Source: Halolamina rubra
GTDB lineage: Archaea; Halobacteriota; Halobacteria; Halobacteriales; Haloferacaceae
Reading direction: 5' to 3'
Assembly (NCBI RefSeq): GCF_000739555.1
Contig: NZ_BBJN01000034.1
Location: 1-36,769 of the forward strand
Length of the DNA: 36,769 nucleotides
A program made the translations under genes and the position numbers. The notes under the pieces were generated by a model. That model had not been told where the DNA came from, searched no databases, and saw nothing but the letters and a program-made list of their open reading frames with translations. This document shows, in pieces, positions 1-11,608 of the stretch. How positions within the stretch are numbered: position 1 is the stretch's first letter; each line of letters starts with the position of its first letter.

Positions 1-1150
1 GCGTCGGGGTACTCCGTCCCCCACTTCATGACGCCCGGATCGCCGTCGGCGCGGTGTAGAGCTGCGTCGCCTCGTACTCCTCGACGATCTCCCAGAGGCG
101 ATCGCGCTCCGGATAATCCGGCGTCCCTTCGTACATCATCGTCGTCGTTCCGAGCGCGAGTGGCCCGTACACGATGTAGGAGTGCCCCGTGATCCAGCCG
201 ATGTCGGCCGAGCAGAAGTACGTGTCCTCCGGCTTGATGTCCAGTACGGCGTGGGAGGTCCACGCCGCCCACGAGAGGTACCCCCCAGTCGTGTGTTTCA
301 CGCCCTTCGGTTGGCCCGTGGTGCCGGAGGTGTACATGAGGAACAGCATGTCCTCGGCGTCACGGTCGACCGGTTCGACCTCCGCGCCCTCGTAGCCGGC
401 GACCAGGTCGTCGTAGTCGTGCTGCCCGTCGCGGAGCTCGTGGCCGAACCCGTCGTCGTTGTCGGCGAGTCGGCCGACGACGACCGTGTCGGACACCTCG
501 TGGTCGACGCCGGCGAGCCCCTCGTTGGCCTTCTCGAGGTGGTCGAGCGGGTCGCCGCGCCGGTAGTAGCCGTCGCAGGTGACGAGATACTCCGAATCGG
601 CCGCGTTCATCCGGGTCGCAAGCGCGTCGGCGGAGAAGCCGGCGAAGACGACCGAGTGCGGCGCGCCGATGCGGGCGCAGGCCAGCATCGCGATCGGGAG
701 TTCGGGGATCATCGGCATGTACATCGTGACGACGTCGTCCTCGCCGACGCCGAGATCGCGGAGCGCCGCGGCGGCCTCGTTCACCTCGCGGTGGAGCTCC
801 TCGTACGTGTACGTGCGGTTGCCCTCGTCGGTCGGCTCGCCGACCCACTCGATCGCGGCCTCGTCGCCGCGCTCGTCGAGGTGGCGATCGAGGCAGTTCG
901 CCGAGGCGTTGAGCTCGCCGCCCGTGAACCACTCGAAGAAGGGTGGGTTCGAGCCGTCGAACGTCTGATCGTACTCGGTCTCCCAGTCGAGCATCTCCGC
1001 GGCGGCGTCCCAACAGCCCGGCCAGTTCTCGTCGAACTCCTCGTACACGCCGGGGTCGGCGACGTTAGCCTGCTCGACGAACGATTCCGGCGGCTCGAAC
1101 ACGTCCTGGGCTTCGAGCCGCGCTTCGAGTTCCGTGTCTTCCTCTCCCAT
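1..1150 (-). CDS. acs: Acetyl-CoA synthetase, partial, with an apparent frameshift at the window edge
   Basis: Acetate-CoA ligase, making acetyl-CoA from acetate, ATP and CoA in the cytoplasm. The reading frame starts at ATG 1150 and runs leftward. It shows the N-terminal Acs region (GGELNASANCLDRHL), the AMP-binding P-loop YTSGTTGQPKGVKH near residue 280, and ADIGWITGHSY. It stops at 26 after PTAIRAS. The paralogue at 3052-4992 has PTAIRAFMKW at the same place, and its DNA has one extra base (catgaacgcc, against catgacgcc at 27-35 here). The original frame resumes beyond (MKWGTEYPD), so this is a single-base deletion, either real or a contig-end error, and the rest of the gene lies outside the window. 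A TATA-like box (ccataaacgg on the plus strand, near 1181-1190) lies about 35 bases upstream. It is one of two acs copies flanking a regulator. Confidence 0.9.
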
Positions 1151-1233
1151 GATCTACCATCAACGATCCCCCACCACCCACCATAAACGGACGAGCTAAT
1201 TATCCAAAACCGGCGGGTAAAATCATCCCGCGG

Positions 1234-2916
1234 TCAGCGGTCGTCCTCGCCCGAGGGGAGCTCCTCGAAGAACGCGGTGAGCAGCTTCCCCTCCGCCTTC
1301 CGGAGGTGGTTGTGGAGCGTGGGCGAGGCGACGCCGACGGTGTCGGCCAGCTCCTCCGCGGTGGAGTCCCGTGGCCACTCGAAGTAGCCGGCGTGGTACG
1401 CCGCCCGGAGCACGGTCGCCTGCCGGTCGGAGAGCCGATCGGCCAGCCGCTCCCGGAAGCCGGCCGCGGTCTCGGCGGGGTGGTCGGTCCGGCGCTTCGC
1501 GAGCAGCGCCACGTCCGGGTGGCCACCGGTCACGGCGTCGACGGCCCCGCGCACGTCGGCGTCGCCGGCGAGTTCGGCCGTGAGCGTCGCCGTCCCGTCG
1601 GTCGCGACCAGCGACTGCACCCGGCCGCCGGCGTCGAGCAGCGCCGTCGCGGGGGTGTCGGTCACCACCACCTCGACGGCCGCGCCGTCGCCGTACTCCG
1701 CCAGCAGCCGGGCGTCGTCGACGCCGCCGGCGGCCGCGGCCCGGTTCATCACCGCCTCGGCGCCCGCGCCCTCCACGTCGAGGTAGTACAGCAGCGAGCC
1801 GTCGTCGACCGGGACGACCCCGGAGAGCTCGACCCGGCAGTCGAGCGACGCCGAGAGGTCGGCCGCGACCGACGCGCCCGCCGGACAGCGGAAGTCGAGT
1901 TCGACGACGGCGTCGGCCAGCAGCAGCCGCTTGCGCTCGACGGCGGTCAGCGCCTGGCCGAGCTGGCCGGCCAGCGCGGTCAGCGCGTCGGCGGCGCCGT
2001 CGGGCCCGACGGTCGCGCCCAGCGCCAGCAGCCTCGCCGAGTCGTCGCCCGGCAGCGGCACGGCGGCGACGGGGCCGTTCGCCCCCTCGAACCGCCGGAT
2101 CTCTCCGTCGTCGACGGCGGCGTCGACGTCGTCACGGTGCTCGTCGAGCTGGCGGCGAACAGTCCGCTCGGCGACGCCGGCGACCGCCTGCAGCGTGAAC
2201 GCGTCGCCGACGCGCTCGGCGACCCAGGCGAACCGGACGCCGGCGACGCCGGCGAGGCGCTCACACGCCGTCGCCGCCACCGCCTCCTGTCGGTCGGCGT
2301 CGCCGAGCTCGCCCGCGAGACCGGCGCTCGCGTCGACGAGGCCCGCGGAAAGCGCCCCGGAACCGCCGGGCTGGGCGTCCGCGTCGCCGCCACCGCCGCC
2401 GGCGACCGCGTCGACCAGGTCCCCGCGGTCGGGATCGGGGAGCATCGGCGCCAAACTGTCCAGCCGCTCCCACCCCCCGAGCTCGACGACGGTTTCGGGG
2501 GAGACGCCGTCCGCGAGCAGCCGCGCGGCGAACTGTCGGCGGAGATCCGTCACCGAGGCGTCGACGCCGGCGGTGCGGTCGATCACCTCGCCGGCCAGCA
2601 TCGCCAGCCGGCGGGCCGAGACGGGGAACAGCGCATCGTCGTCGCCGATCCCGTTGCTCGCGGCGTACTGTCGCAGGTCCCGGGCCACCTCCGCCGGGAG
2701 CGCGGTCTCCCGCGCGGGCTCGGGATCCCCCGTGCGGTCCGTGTCGAACACCGCGAGCAGGTGGCCGTCGCCGTGTTCGAACAGGTCGCCCGGCCGGACG
2801 CGTGCCTGCTCGGCCGGGCGCAGTCCGGCCTCGCCACAGAGGCGGACGACCAACTCCTCGCGGTGGGTGCGGGCCGCCCGCCGGACGCGCCGATAGCCGT
2901 CGGCGTCGAGCGTCAT
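1234..2916 (-). CDS. Bat-type (bacterio-opsin activator family) transcriptional regulator with a degenerate integrase-like N-terminus
   Basis: 560 residues. The first ~165 resemble a tyrosine recombinase catalytic domain (GLRPAEQARVRPGDLF, then TDLRRQFAARLLADG, then ELGGW). The catalytic His of HxxR is replaced by Thr and no Tyr nucleophile is evident, so a DNA-binding rather than recombining role is likely. A GAF-like sensor region follows (about 175-330), then the Bat-associated GAF-like domain (about 340-500). The C-terminal HTH_10 helix-turn-helix begins LSDRQATVLRAAYHAGYFEWPR and continues ELADTVGVASPTLHNHLRKAE. A TATA-like box (ACTTATTT on the minus strand, near 2945) about 30 bases before ATG 2916 fits a leaderless transcript. 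Its position between two acs genes in the same orientation suggests control of acetate activation; this is inference from context. Confidence 0.85.
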   Translation of the reverse strand: MTLDADGYRRVRRAARTHREELVVRLCGEAGLRPAEQARVRPGDLFEHGDGHLLAVFDTDRTGDPEPARETALPAEVARDLRQYAASNGIGDDDALFPVSARRLAMLAGEVIDRTAGVDASVTDLRRQFAARLLADGVSPETVVELGGWERLDSLAPMLPDPDRGDLVDAVAGGGGGDADAQPGGSGALSAGLVDASAGLAGELGDADRQEAVAATACERLAGVAGVRFAWVAERVGDAFTLQAVAGVAERTVRRQLDEHRDDVDAAVDDGEIRRFEGANGPVAAVPLPGDDSARLLALGATVGPDGAADALTALAGQLGQALTAVERKRLLLADAVVELDFRCPAGASVAADLSASLDCRVELSGVVPVDDGSLLYYLDVEGAGAEAVMNRAAAAGGVDDARLLAEYGDGAAVEVVVTDTPATALLDAGGRVQSLVATDGTATLTAELAGDADVRGAVDAVTGGHPDVALLAKRRTDHPAETAAGFRERLADRLSDRQATVLRAAYHAGYFEWPRDSTAEELADTVGVASPTLHNHLRKAEGKLLTAFFEELPSGEDDR

Positions 2917-3051
2917 CGGTTTCGGTCTGTCCGGCGTTCCGAAATAAGTCCACCGAAGCCGCTGTCGGTCGAACGAGTAGCGCTCGGTAAAACGGCACTA
3001 ACTGCGGTGGAACTCAGTTTCGGAAAGTCGATCTAACCGAAACAGGTCGGG

Positions 3052-4992
<1,941 letters not shown>

Positions 4993-5105
4993 CGTGTGTC
5001 CCTGCCGGGGTGAGGGAGATAAGTTTCCCGCTCGGGGTTGCCCTCGCCCGTTCTTCGATCCGCCGAGTAGCAACACCTATCGGGCGAGCGCCCCACGCCG
5101 GGACC

Positions 5106-5951
5106 ATGATCGACGAGACGGTCACCGAGATCCGGGAGATGCGGAGCCACTCCTCCTCGGCAGTGGCGGTGAAAGCCGCCACCGCACTCCGTGAGCTGCT
5201 CGATCGGGAGTACGTCGCCGCCGACGCGTTCGACCGCGATCTGGAGCACAACGCGGGCGCGCTCCGGCGGGCGAACCCCTCCCACGCCTCGCTGCACACC
5301 GCGATGCGGAGCATCACCGACGCGGTGCTCGGCGAGGCGGACACGCCCGAGGAGGCGAAGGAGCTGCTCGAGGACGCGATCGAGGACGCCGTCGAGCGCG
5401 TCGACGCCGGGAAGCGCCGCGCGGCCGCCCACGCCGCCGACACGTTCGAGGACGGCGAGACGATCCTGACCCACGACTACTCCTCGACGGTGCTCGAAGC
5501 CGTCGAGACCGCCTGCGCCGAGGGCTGTCAGCTCACCGCCTACGTCACCGAGGCGCGGCCGCGCTACCTCGGGCGCAAAACCGCCCGCACGCTCGCGGGG
5601 ATGGACCGCGTCGAGCCACACCTGCTGGTCGACAGCGCCGCCGGCTACGTGATGGGCGAGATCGACCGCGTCGTCGTCGGGATGGACTGCATCGTCGAGG
5701 GGACGCTGTACAACCGGATCGGCACCTACCCTATCGCCGCGGTCGCCGACCGCGAGGACGTGCCCGTCACCGTCGTCGGTTCCTCGACGAAGGTGATCGA
5801 CGACTTCCGCTTCGAGAACGAGTTCCGTGCGGGCAGCGAGGTGATGCGCGAGCCCGTCGAGGGCGTCGAGATCGAGAACCCGGCCTACGACGCGACGCCG
5901 ACGGAGCTGGTGGACACGCTCATAACCGACGAGGGGATCACCGAGCTGTAA
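5106..5951 (+). CDS. Ribose-1,5-bisphosphate isomerase / eIF2B-like family protein
   Basis: 281 residues of the eIF-2B alpha/beta/delta-like family. In archaea the close homologue isomerises ribose-1,5-bisphosphate to ribulose-1,5-bisphosphate in AMP/nucleoside degradation. Visible family motifs are RGMRSHSSSA-like near the N-terminus (EIREMRSHSSSAV), LTHDYSSTV, ARPRYLGRKTA, VGMDCIVEGTLYNRIGTYPIA and STKVIDDF. The Cys in GMDC and the following acidic run match the family's active-site area. ATG 5106 is the natural start; longer in-frame starts overlap the promoter region shared with acs, where a TATA-like acctatcgg lies about 35 bases upstream. It is divergent from acs and convergent with the next gene (4 bases apart). 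Translation-factor function is the older annotation and is less likely. Confidence 0.85.
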   Translation: MIDETVTEIREMRSHSSSAVAVKAATALRELLDREYVAADAFDRDLEHNAGALRRANPSHASLHTAMRSITDAVLGEADTPEEAKELLEDAIEDAVERVDAGKRRAAAHAADTFEDGETILTHDYSSTVLEAVETACAEGCQLTAYVTEARPRYLGRKTARTLAGMDRVEPHLLVDSAAGYVMGEIDRVVVGMDCIVEGTLYNRIGTYPIAAVADREDVPVTVVGSSTKVIDDFRFENEFRAGSEVMREPVEGVEIENPAYDATPTELVDTLITDEGITEL

Positions 5952-5955
5952 CCGC

Positions 5956-6303
5956 TCACACGGTGTCCCGGTCGGTGTACGTGTAGCGCCGCGCGATCGC
6001 CCCGTCCTCGAACTCGTGGAAGTCCGCGAAGCCGAGCTCGACGGTCTCGCCGTCCTGCTCGCCGCGGAACGTGCCCCGGACCGCGACGGTGTCGCCGTCG
6101 GGCACGACCGCGTGGAGCTCGTGCTCGCCGTTCGAGAGCGGTCGCCCCTCCTCGTAGAACTCCCGGAGCGCGAGCCGGCCCTCGATCGTCGCCTGCCCGG
6201 GGCGCTCGTAGATAACGTCCTCGGCGAACAGTGCGACGAGCTCGTCGTACTCGCCGGCGTCGACCAGGTCGTAGTAGCGTCGTGCGGTGGCCTCGTGGTC
6301 CAT
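5956..6303 (-). CDS. NTF2/SnoaL-like small protein
   Basis: 115 residues with the cone-fold pattern of the NTF2-like superfamily. An N-terminal helix pair (ARRYYDLVDAGEYDELVALFAED) leads into Y-E-R-P-G, an acidic helix (ALREFYEE), then alternating strands ending ELGFADFHEFEDGAIARRYTYTD. Members bind or convert small molecules, or serve as dimeric domains of unknown role. No substrate can be inferred. It ends 4 bases from the convergent isomerase gene, and the two need not be linked. Confidence 0.75.
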   Translation of the reverse strand: MDHEATARRYYDLVDAGEYDELVALFAEDVIYERPGQATIEGRLALREFYEEGRPLSNGEHELHAVVPDGDTVAVRGTFRGEQDGETVELGFADFHEFEDGAIARRYTYTDRDTV

Positions 6304-6361
6304 GGTCGCCCGTCGGCGATCCGTCGGGTTGAGTGTTACCCCGGCGCCCGTCCCGGACGCC

Positions 6362-7627
6362 TCAGTCGTCGCCCGGCACCGCGCCGCCCCCCGGCAGCAC
6401 CACGCCCTCGCGGCTCTCGACCAGCTTCCAGCCCGCCAGCCCCGCCGCGACGAACGCCATCGAGGAGCCGACCGCGAACGCCGTCGGGTAGCCGAAGACG
6501 CCCGCCAGCCCGCCGACGACGACCGGGCCGAACACGCCGCCGACGCCCTTCGCCGTCGAGCGCAGGCCCATCAGTTCGGACTCCCGCTTGTCGGGCGCCA
6601 CGTCGCCGATGAACGCTAGCGCGCCCGTCGTCATCGCGGAGAACGCGGCGGCGATGATCACGAACGAGAGCGCCGCGATCCCCAGCCGCAGCGGCCCCGA
6701 GAACAGCGTCGCCGCCGCGGCGACCAGCGCGAACAGCCCCGAGCCCGCGATCCCGACGACGACCAGCGGCTTGCGCCCCCAGGCGTCGGCGACGCGGCCG
6801 AACAGCAGCATGAACACCGTCTGCCCGGCGGGGTTGATCGCCAGCAGGACGCCCATCGTGAACTCCGAGATCCCCAGCGTCTCGGGGAGGTACACCGGCA
6901 TCAGCCCGAACAGCCCCATCACCGTCCCGTTCCGCAGCGCGAGCGCGACGTACAGCATCCAGAGCCCGTTCCGGCGCAGGTGGTCGCGGTCGTCGACGGC
7001 CGGGAGCAGGCGCCGGCGCACCTCCGCGAGCAGTTCCCGGACCGTCGGCTGGCTGTCGGGTTTGGGGGCGACGCTGTCGTCGAGGAACACGACCACGAGC
7101 GTCGACGCCAGGCTGGCGGCGACGATCACGGCGTAGACGCCCTCGGGCGCGAGCAGGCCGAGCAGCATCCCGACCGCGAGCTGGCCGCCGGTGAACCCCG
7201 TCGCCCGCGCGGCGTTGAAGAAGCCGAGCGAGCGCCCCCGTCCGTCGTCACCGCCGCGGGCAGAGACGACAGCGAGCATCACGGGCGCGAAGCCGACGGC
7301 GAACACGGCGTACAGCCCGCGGGAGAGGATCGGCACCCAGACGCCCGAGAACAGAAAGAGGGGGGCGAGCGCCAGCGTCGCCCCGAGCCCGGTCGCGACG
7401 AGCACCGTGCGTCGACGCCCCGTCACGTCGGCGACGGCGCCCCAGAACGGCGAGAACACGGTCATCCCGAGGAAGTACGCGGTGGTGACCAGCCCCACCA
7501 CCAGCGCGGAGGCGTCGTTCCGACCCAGGTAGAACGCCAGCCCCGTCCCCAGGAGGATGCCGGCGCCGAACCGCGTGGCGGCGGCGACGGCGACGAGCAG
7601 GCGCTGGCGCGTGTCCGCGGCGAGCAC
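6362..7627 (-). CDS. MFS transporter
   Basis: 421 residues if translation begins at GTG 7627, about 12 predicted membrane segments. The loop 2-3 motif typical of the major facilitator superfamily is visible (FWGAVADVTGRRRTVL), with its counterpart in the second half (LLFGRVADAWGRKPLVVVG). A long cytoplasmic loop near the middle (VAPKPDSQPTVRELLAEVRRR) separates the two six-helix halves. The frame is open further upstream, but those residues lack membrane character and would overlap the divergent promoter. A TATA-like CTTTAGG on the minus strand lies about 24 bases before GTG 7627, favouring a leaderless start there. The drug/sugar-exporter type is suggested by the overall pattern only; the substrate is unknown. 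It is divergent from the dehydrogenase at 7729. Confidence 0.85.
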   Translation of the reverse strand: MLAADTRQRLLVAVAAATRFGAGILLGTGLAFYLGRNDASALVVGLVTTAYFLGMTVFSPFWGAVADVTGRRRTVLVATGLGATLALAPLFLFSGVWVPILSRGLYAVFAVGFAPVMLAVVSARGGDDGRGRSLGFFNAARATGFTGGQLAVGMLLGLLAPEGVYAVIVAASLASTLVVVFLDDSVAPKPDSQPTVRELLAEVRRRLLPAVDDRDHLRRNGLWMLYVALALRNGTVMGLFGLMPVYLPETLGISEFTMGVLLAINPAGQTVFMLLFGRVADAWGRKPLVVVGIAGSGLFALVAAAATLFSGPLRLGIAALSFVIIAAAFSAMTTGALAFIGDVAPDKRESELMGLRSTAKGVGGVFGPVVVGGLAGVFGYPTAFAVGSSMAFVAAGLAGWKLVESREGVVLPGGGAVPGDD

Positions 7628-7728
7628 GGTCGCGCTTGGAACAGGGAGCCTAAAGCCCGACTGGTTCCGGCGGGTTTCGGCCGGCGGAGAAGGGTACACT
7701 CTTCTCCGCGCCGTCCGGAACCGCGCCC

Positions 7729-8676
7729 ATGAGCGAACCCGACGTGCTCCTGCTGCGCCAGAAGATCCACGGGCTATCGGTCGACAACTACGCCGCCGCG
7801 ATGCGCGAGCGCCTCCCCGACGCCGAGGTCGCCGTCGCCGAGACGCCCGCTGAGGAGCGGGAGCTGATCCCGCACGCACGGATCGTCGCCGGCTTCACCA
7901 TCGACCCGGAGCTGCTCGACCGCGCGGAGAACCTGGAACTGTTCGCGTGCTCCTTCGCCGGCACCGGCCACCTCCCGATGAACGCCCTCGAGGAGGCGGG
8001 CGTCGCCGTCACCAACGCCTCGGGCGTCCACGGCCCGAACATCTCGGAGTACGTGATCGGCGCGCTGATCTCGCTGGCGCGGGAGTTCCCCCGCGCGGCC
8101 CGCCAGCAGAACGAGCGCGTCTGGCAGTCTTACGGCAGCCGCGAGCTCATGGACTCGACGGTGACCGTCGTCGGCCTCGGCGCGATCGGGCAGGCCGTCG
8201 TCGACCGACTCGAGCCGTTCGGCGTCGACACCATCGGTGTGCGCTACAGCCCCGAGAAGGGCGGCCCGACCGACGAGGTGCTCGGCTTCGAGGAGATCCA
8301 CGACGCGCTCCGGCGCACGGACGCGCTCGTGCTCGCCTGCCCGCTCACGGACGCGACCCGGAAGCTGCTCGACGACGAGGCGTTCAAGACGCTGCCGCCA
8401 CACGCCCACCTCGTCAACGTCGCCCGCGGCGGCGTCGTCGACACCGACGCGCTCGTGAACGCGCTGCGGAGCAACGACATCGACGCCGCGTTCCTCGACG
8501 TGACCGACCCCGAGCCGCTGCCCAGCGACCACCCGCTCTGGGGGTTCGACAACGTCCGGATCACGCCCCACAACGCCGGCCACTCGCCGGAGTACTTCGA
8601 GCGACTCGCGGACATCGTGGCGGCGAACTACGCGGCGCTGGAGAACGGCGGCGAGATCGAGAACCGCGTCGTCTGA
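7729..8676 (+). CDS. D-2-hydroxyacid dehydrogenase family protein
   Basis: 315 residues. The NAD-binding Rossmann motif VVGLGAIGQAVVDRL lies near residue 147. The family signature LVNVARGGVVDTDALV contains the catalytic Arg. Glu/Asp follows in FLDVTDPEPLPSDHPLW, and the catalytic His is in ITPHNAGHSPEY. The substrate is a D-2-hydroxyacid/2-ketoacid pair that cannot be assigned from sequence; phosphoglycerate dehydrogenase is unlikely because there is no C-terminal ACT domain. ATG 7729 is well placed. It is transcribed away from the MFS gene, with 101 bases between the two starts. Confidence 0.88.
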   Translation: MSEPDVLLLRQKIHGLSVDNYAAAMRERLPDAEVAVAETPAEERELIPHARIVAGFTIDPELLDRAENLELFACSFAGTGHLPMNALEEAGVAVTNASGVHGPNISEYVIGALISLAREFPRAARQQNERVWQSYGSRELMDSTVTVVGLGAIGQAVVDRLEPFGVDTIGVRYSPEKGGPTDEVLGFEEIHDALRRTDALVLACPLTDATRKLLDDEAFKTLPPHAHLVNVARGGVVDTDALVNALRSNDIDAAFLDVTDPEPLPSDHPLWGFDNVRITPHNAGHSPEYFERLADIVAANYAALENGGEIENRVV

Positions 8677-8706
8677 ACCGGTCGCTTGCGCCCGACCGCG
8701 GCCGAG

Positions 8707-9741
8707 TCAGATCCAGCCTTCCTCGACCAGCAGTTCGCCGTTGAGCACCGACGCCCCGGCGGCGCCGCGGATCGTGTTGTGCGCGAGGCAGTTGTACTGG
8801 ATCCCCTCGTCGGTCGCCTGCAGCCCCCCAGCGGAGATCTGCATCCCCTGCCCGCGCATCCGGTCGAGCCGGGGCTGCGGGCGCTCGGGGTCGTCGAACA
8901 CGTGGATCGGCTGGTCGGGCGCCGACGGCAGGTCGGCGGCGTCGAGGTCGAGGAGCGCCTCGTGGACTTCCTCGACGCTGAGGTTCGCGTCGAGTTCGGC
9001 GAACACGTTCTCCAGGTGGCCGTCGAGCGACGGGACGCGGTTGCAGGACGCGGAGACCTCAACGTCGTGCAGCGAGAGCTCGCCGTCGTCGACGCTGCCG
9101 AGCAGCTTCCGGGACTCGGTCTCCATCTTCTCCTCCTCGCCGCCGATGTGCGGGAGCACGTTGTCGATGATCTCCATCGACGTGACGCCGGAGTAGCCGG
9201 CGCCCGAAACCGCCTGCAGCGTGGCGACGTGGACGCGTTCGAGGCCGAACTGGTCGAGCGCGGCCAGCGTCGGCGTCATCGTGATCGTCGAGCAGTTGGG
9301 GTTCTTGACGAGTGCGCCGTCCCAGCCGCGCTGCTCGCGCTGGGTCTCGATCAGGTCGAGATGGTCGGGGTTGACCTCCGGGATCGTCAGCGGCACGTCC
9401 GCGGCCATGCGCTCGTTCGAGGAGTTCGAGGAGACGACGTAGCCCGCTTCGCAGAGCTCGGGTTCGACCTCGGCGCCGACCGAGGACGGGAGCGAGGAGA
9501 ACAGCAGGTCCAGATCGTCGGGCAGCGCCTCGGGGCTGGTCTCCAGCACGGTCATCCCCGCCACGTCCTCGGGGATCGGGGTGTCGACGCGCCACTTGGC
9601 GGCGTCGCGGTACGACTCGCCGGCGCTGTCGGGGCTGGCGGTCACCGCCGCGATCTCGAACGTCGGGTGGTCGTCGAGCAGTTGGACGAATCGTTGCCCC
9701 ACGGCGCCGGTGGCGCCGAGGAGGCCGACACGGACAGACAT
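8707..9741 (-). CDS. asd: Aspartate-semialdehyde dehydrogenase
   Basis: 344 residues. It reduces L-aspartyl-4-phosphate to the semialdehyde, the branch point to Lys, Thr and Met. The N-terminal NADP motif is [17 protein letters not shown], the Cys nucleophile sits in [11 protein letters not shown], and the downstream SGAGYSGV and the Arg/His region ([16 protein letters not shown]) are as in the archaeal/fungal-type enzyme. ATG 9741 is preferred over GTG 9747 because a TATA-like ACTTAGGC lies about 25 bases upstream. It is convergent with the dehydrogenase gene (30 bases between stops). No other amino-acid gene is adjacent. Confidence 0.95.
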   Translation of the reverse strand: MSVRVGLLGATGAVGQRFVQLLDDHPTFEIAAVTASPDSAGESYRDAAKWRVDTPIPEDVAGMTVLETSPEALPDDLDLLFSSLPSSVGAEVEPELCEAGYVVSSNSSNERMAADVPLTIPEVNPDHLDLIETQREQRGWDGALVKNPNCSTITMTPTLAALDQFGLERVHVATLQAVSGAGYSGVTSMEIIDNVLPHIGGEEEKMETESRKLLGSVDDGELSLHDVEVSASCNRVPSLDGHLENVFAELDANLSVEEVHEALLDLDAADLPSAPDQPIHVFDDPERPQPRLDRMRGQGMQISAGGLQATDEGIQYNCLAHNTIRGAAGASVLNGELLVEEGWI

Positions 9742-10015
9742 TACCACGGCCTCGGAGAGGCGTGCCTAAGTGCGTTCGGGTAGCGGGCGCGAGAGGGCGA
9801 CTGCGGCACGGTTTCGAGGGTTTCGGGCTGATAGGGGGCCGGCGGCCACGGATCGTCGGAGCAGCACCCAAGTGGCCGAGGAATCGTCGACGGGGCGCCG
9901 ATCGAGGCGTCGTACTCGATCGGTGCACGGCGAACGCGGTCGTCGCCGGCCGACGCCGATACCGGCACGTGTTGCCGGTTGGCTTTATGTCACTTCGATA
10001 CGTAGTTCCCCGGAT
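9742..10015. promoter_or_regulatory. Divergent promoter region between asd and nhaC-like gene
   Basis: 274 bases without a convincing gene. Near the left end, minus strand, is the asd TATA-like element (ACTTAGGC, about 9762-9769). Near the right end, plus strand, is ggctttatgtc (about 9981-9991), roughly 30 bases before ATG 10016. Both imply short or absent leaders. I see no further conserved structure in between. Confidence 0.5.
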
Positions 10016-11608
10016 ATGCCCTCAGAGTTCGGCGCCCTGTCGATCGTTCCACCGCTGCTCGCGATCGTGCTGGCGATCGCCACGCGGAAGGCGGTGCTGT
10101 CGCTGTTCCTCGGCATCTGGTCGGGGGCGGTGATCTTCACCGGGAGCCTCGGCGTCGTCCAGACGTTCGAGTGGATCGTCGCCGCCGTCGCCGGCGACTT
10201 CCACGTCCGGATCCTCGTGTTCACCCTGCTTTTGGGCTCGGGCGTCGCGATGATCTGGAACCTCGGCGGCTCCTACGCCGTCCGGGACTGGGCGATCGCG
10301 AAGCTCGACTCCCAGCGGAAAGCCGGCGCGGTGGCGTGGGGACTCGGCGTCGTCCTCTTCTTCGACGACTACGCGAACACGGCGATCGTCGGCTCGGCGA
10401 TGAAGGACGTCTCCGACCATCTGCGGATCTCCCGGGAGAAGCTCTCCTACATCGTCGACTCGACGGCGGCGCCGGTGGCGACGCTGGGGATCTCCTCGTG
10501 GGTCGCGTTCCAGCTCTCGCTGATCGCCGACGGGTACGAGGCAGCGGGCGTCGCCGACCACCCGCCGGCGTTCGAGGTGTTCCTCAACTCGATCCCGTTC
10601 AACATGTACTCGATCCTCGCGATCGTGATGGTCGCCATCGTCGTGTTCTCCGGCCGGGACTACGGCGAGATGCTCGACGCGGAGCACCGCTCGTGGCGAA
10701 CGGGGCAGGTGCACCGTGAGGGCGCCCGGCCGATGCAGGACGTGCAGTCCGACCTGGGCGAGCCGAGCGCCGACGACCCCCGGCTGATCAACTTCTTCGC
10801 GCCCATCGCCGTGCTCATCGCCGTCACGATCGGGAGCGCGCTGTGGACCGGCTACTCCCCCGGCGCGAGCCTCATGGACATGGTGACCAACGCCGACTTC
10901 GCGTCGGCGCTCATCTACGGCTCGTTCGCGATGGTCGCCTCCGGGTTCCTGCTCGGGAAGGTCTACGGCATCCTCTCGCTGGGCGAGGCGACCGACACGA
11001 CGATCGACGGGTTCGGCCTCATGCTCACGGCGGTGTCGATCCTCGTCCTCGCGTGGGGGATCGGCGAGGTCGTGGGCGCGCTCCAGACCGGCGAGTACGT
11101 CGCCGGCGTCGTCGGCGAGGGGTTCCCGGTCGCGATTCTGCCGGCGCTGGTGCTGGTGCTCGCGGCGTTCATCGCGTTCTCGACGGGCACCTCGTGGGGG
11201 ACGATGGGGATCCTGACGCCGATCGTCATCCCGGTCGCCTGGAGCCTCACTGGCGACCACACGATCATCGCGGCGATGGTCGGGACGATCTTCTCCGGCG
11301 CCATCTTCGGCGACCACAGCTCGCCGATCTCGGACACGACGGTGCTCTCCTCGACGTTCACCGGCGCCGACCTGATCGACCACGTCCGCACGCAGCTGTA
11401 CTACGCGCTCACGGTCGCCGTCGTCGCCGTCGTGCTGCTGCTCGTCTGGGGGCTCACCCGGATCACTCCGCTCGCGCTGCTCCCCGTCGGCGTCGTCGTC
11501 CTCGTCGGGCTCGTGTACGGGCTCTCCGAGCTCGACGCCGGCCGGAAGGGGGTCGACCCGGTCGTCAGCGGCGCGCCACAGGACGCGCCGGAGCCCGGGG
11601 ACGACTGA
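10016..11608 (+). CDS. NhaC-family Na+/H+ antiporter
   Basis: 530 residues, about 11-13 membrane segments. NhaC-family motifs are visible: the charged pair in FFDDYANTAIVGSAMKDV, then STAAPVATLGISSW, the Gly/Thr-rich FSTGTSWGTMGILTPIV, and FGDHSSPISDTTVLSST. The family exchanges Na+ for H+ (some members carry amino acids or C4-dicarboxylates), and this fits a salt-loving cell. ATG 10016 was chosen because the preceding frame is non-membrane, Arg-rich sequence upstream of the TATA-like element. The stop codon sits at the edge of the 35-bp tandem repeat. Confidence 0.88.
   Translation: MPSEFGALSIVPPLLAIVLAIATRKAVLSLFLGIWSGAVIFTGSLGVVQTFEWIVAAVAGDFHVRILVFTLLLGSGVAMIWNLGGSYAVRDWAIAKLDSQRKAGAVAWGLGVVLFFDDYANTAIVGSAMKDVSDHLRISREKLSYIVDSTAAPVATLGISSWVAFQLSLIADGYEAAGVADHPPAFEVFLNSIPFNMYSILAIVMVAIVVFSGRDYGEMLDAEHRSWRTGQVHREGARPMQDVQSDLGEPSADDPRLINFFAPIAVLIAVTIGSALWTGYSPGASLMDMVTNADFASALIYGSFAMVASGFLLGKVYGILSLGEATDTTIDGFGLMLTAVSILVLAWGIGEVVGALQTGEYVAGVVGEGFPVAILPALVLVLAAFIAFSTGTSWGTMGILTPIVIPVAWSLTGDHTIIAAMVGTIFSGAIFGDHSSPISDTTVLSSTFTGADLIDHVRTQLYYALTVAVVAVVLLLVWGLTRITPLALLPVGVVVLVGLVYGLSELDAGRKGVDPVVSGAPQDAPEPGDD

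Noticed and set aside
1306..3036. Long plus-strand open frame opposite the Bat-type regulator gene
   Set aside because: Arg/Gly/Val-rich shadow of GC-rich coding DNA with no motifs; the minus-strand protein has clear domains.
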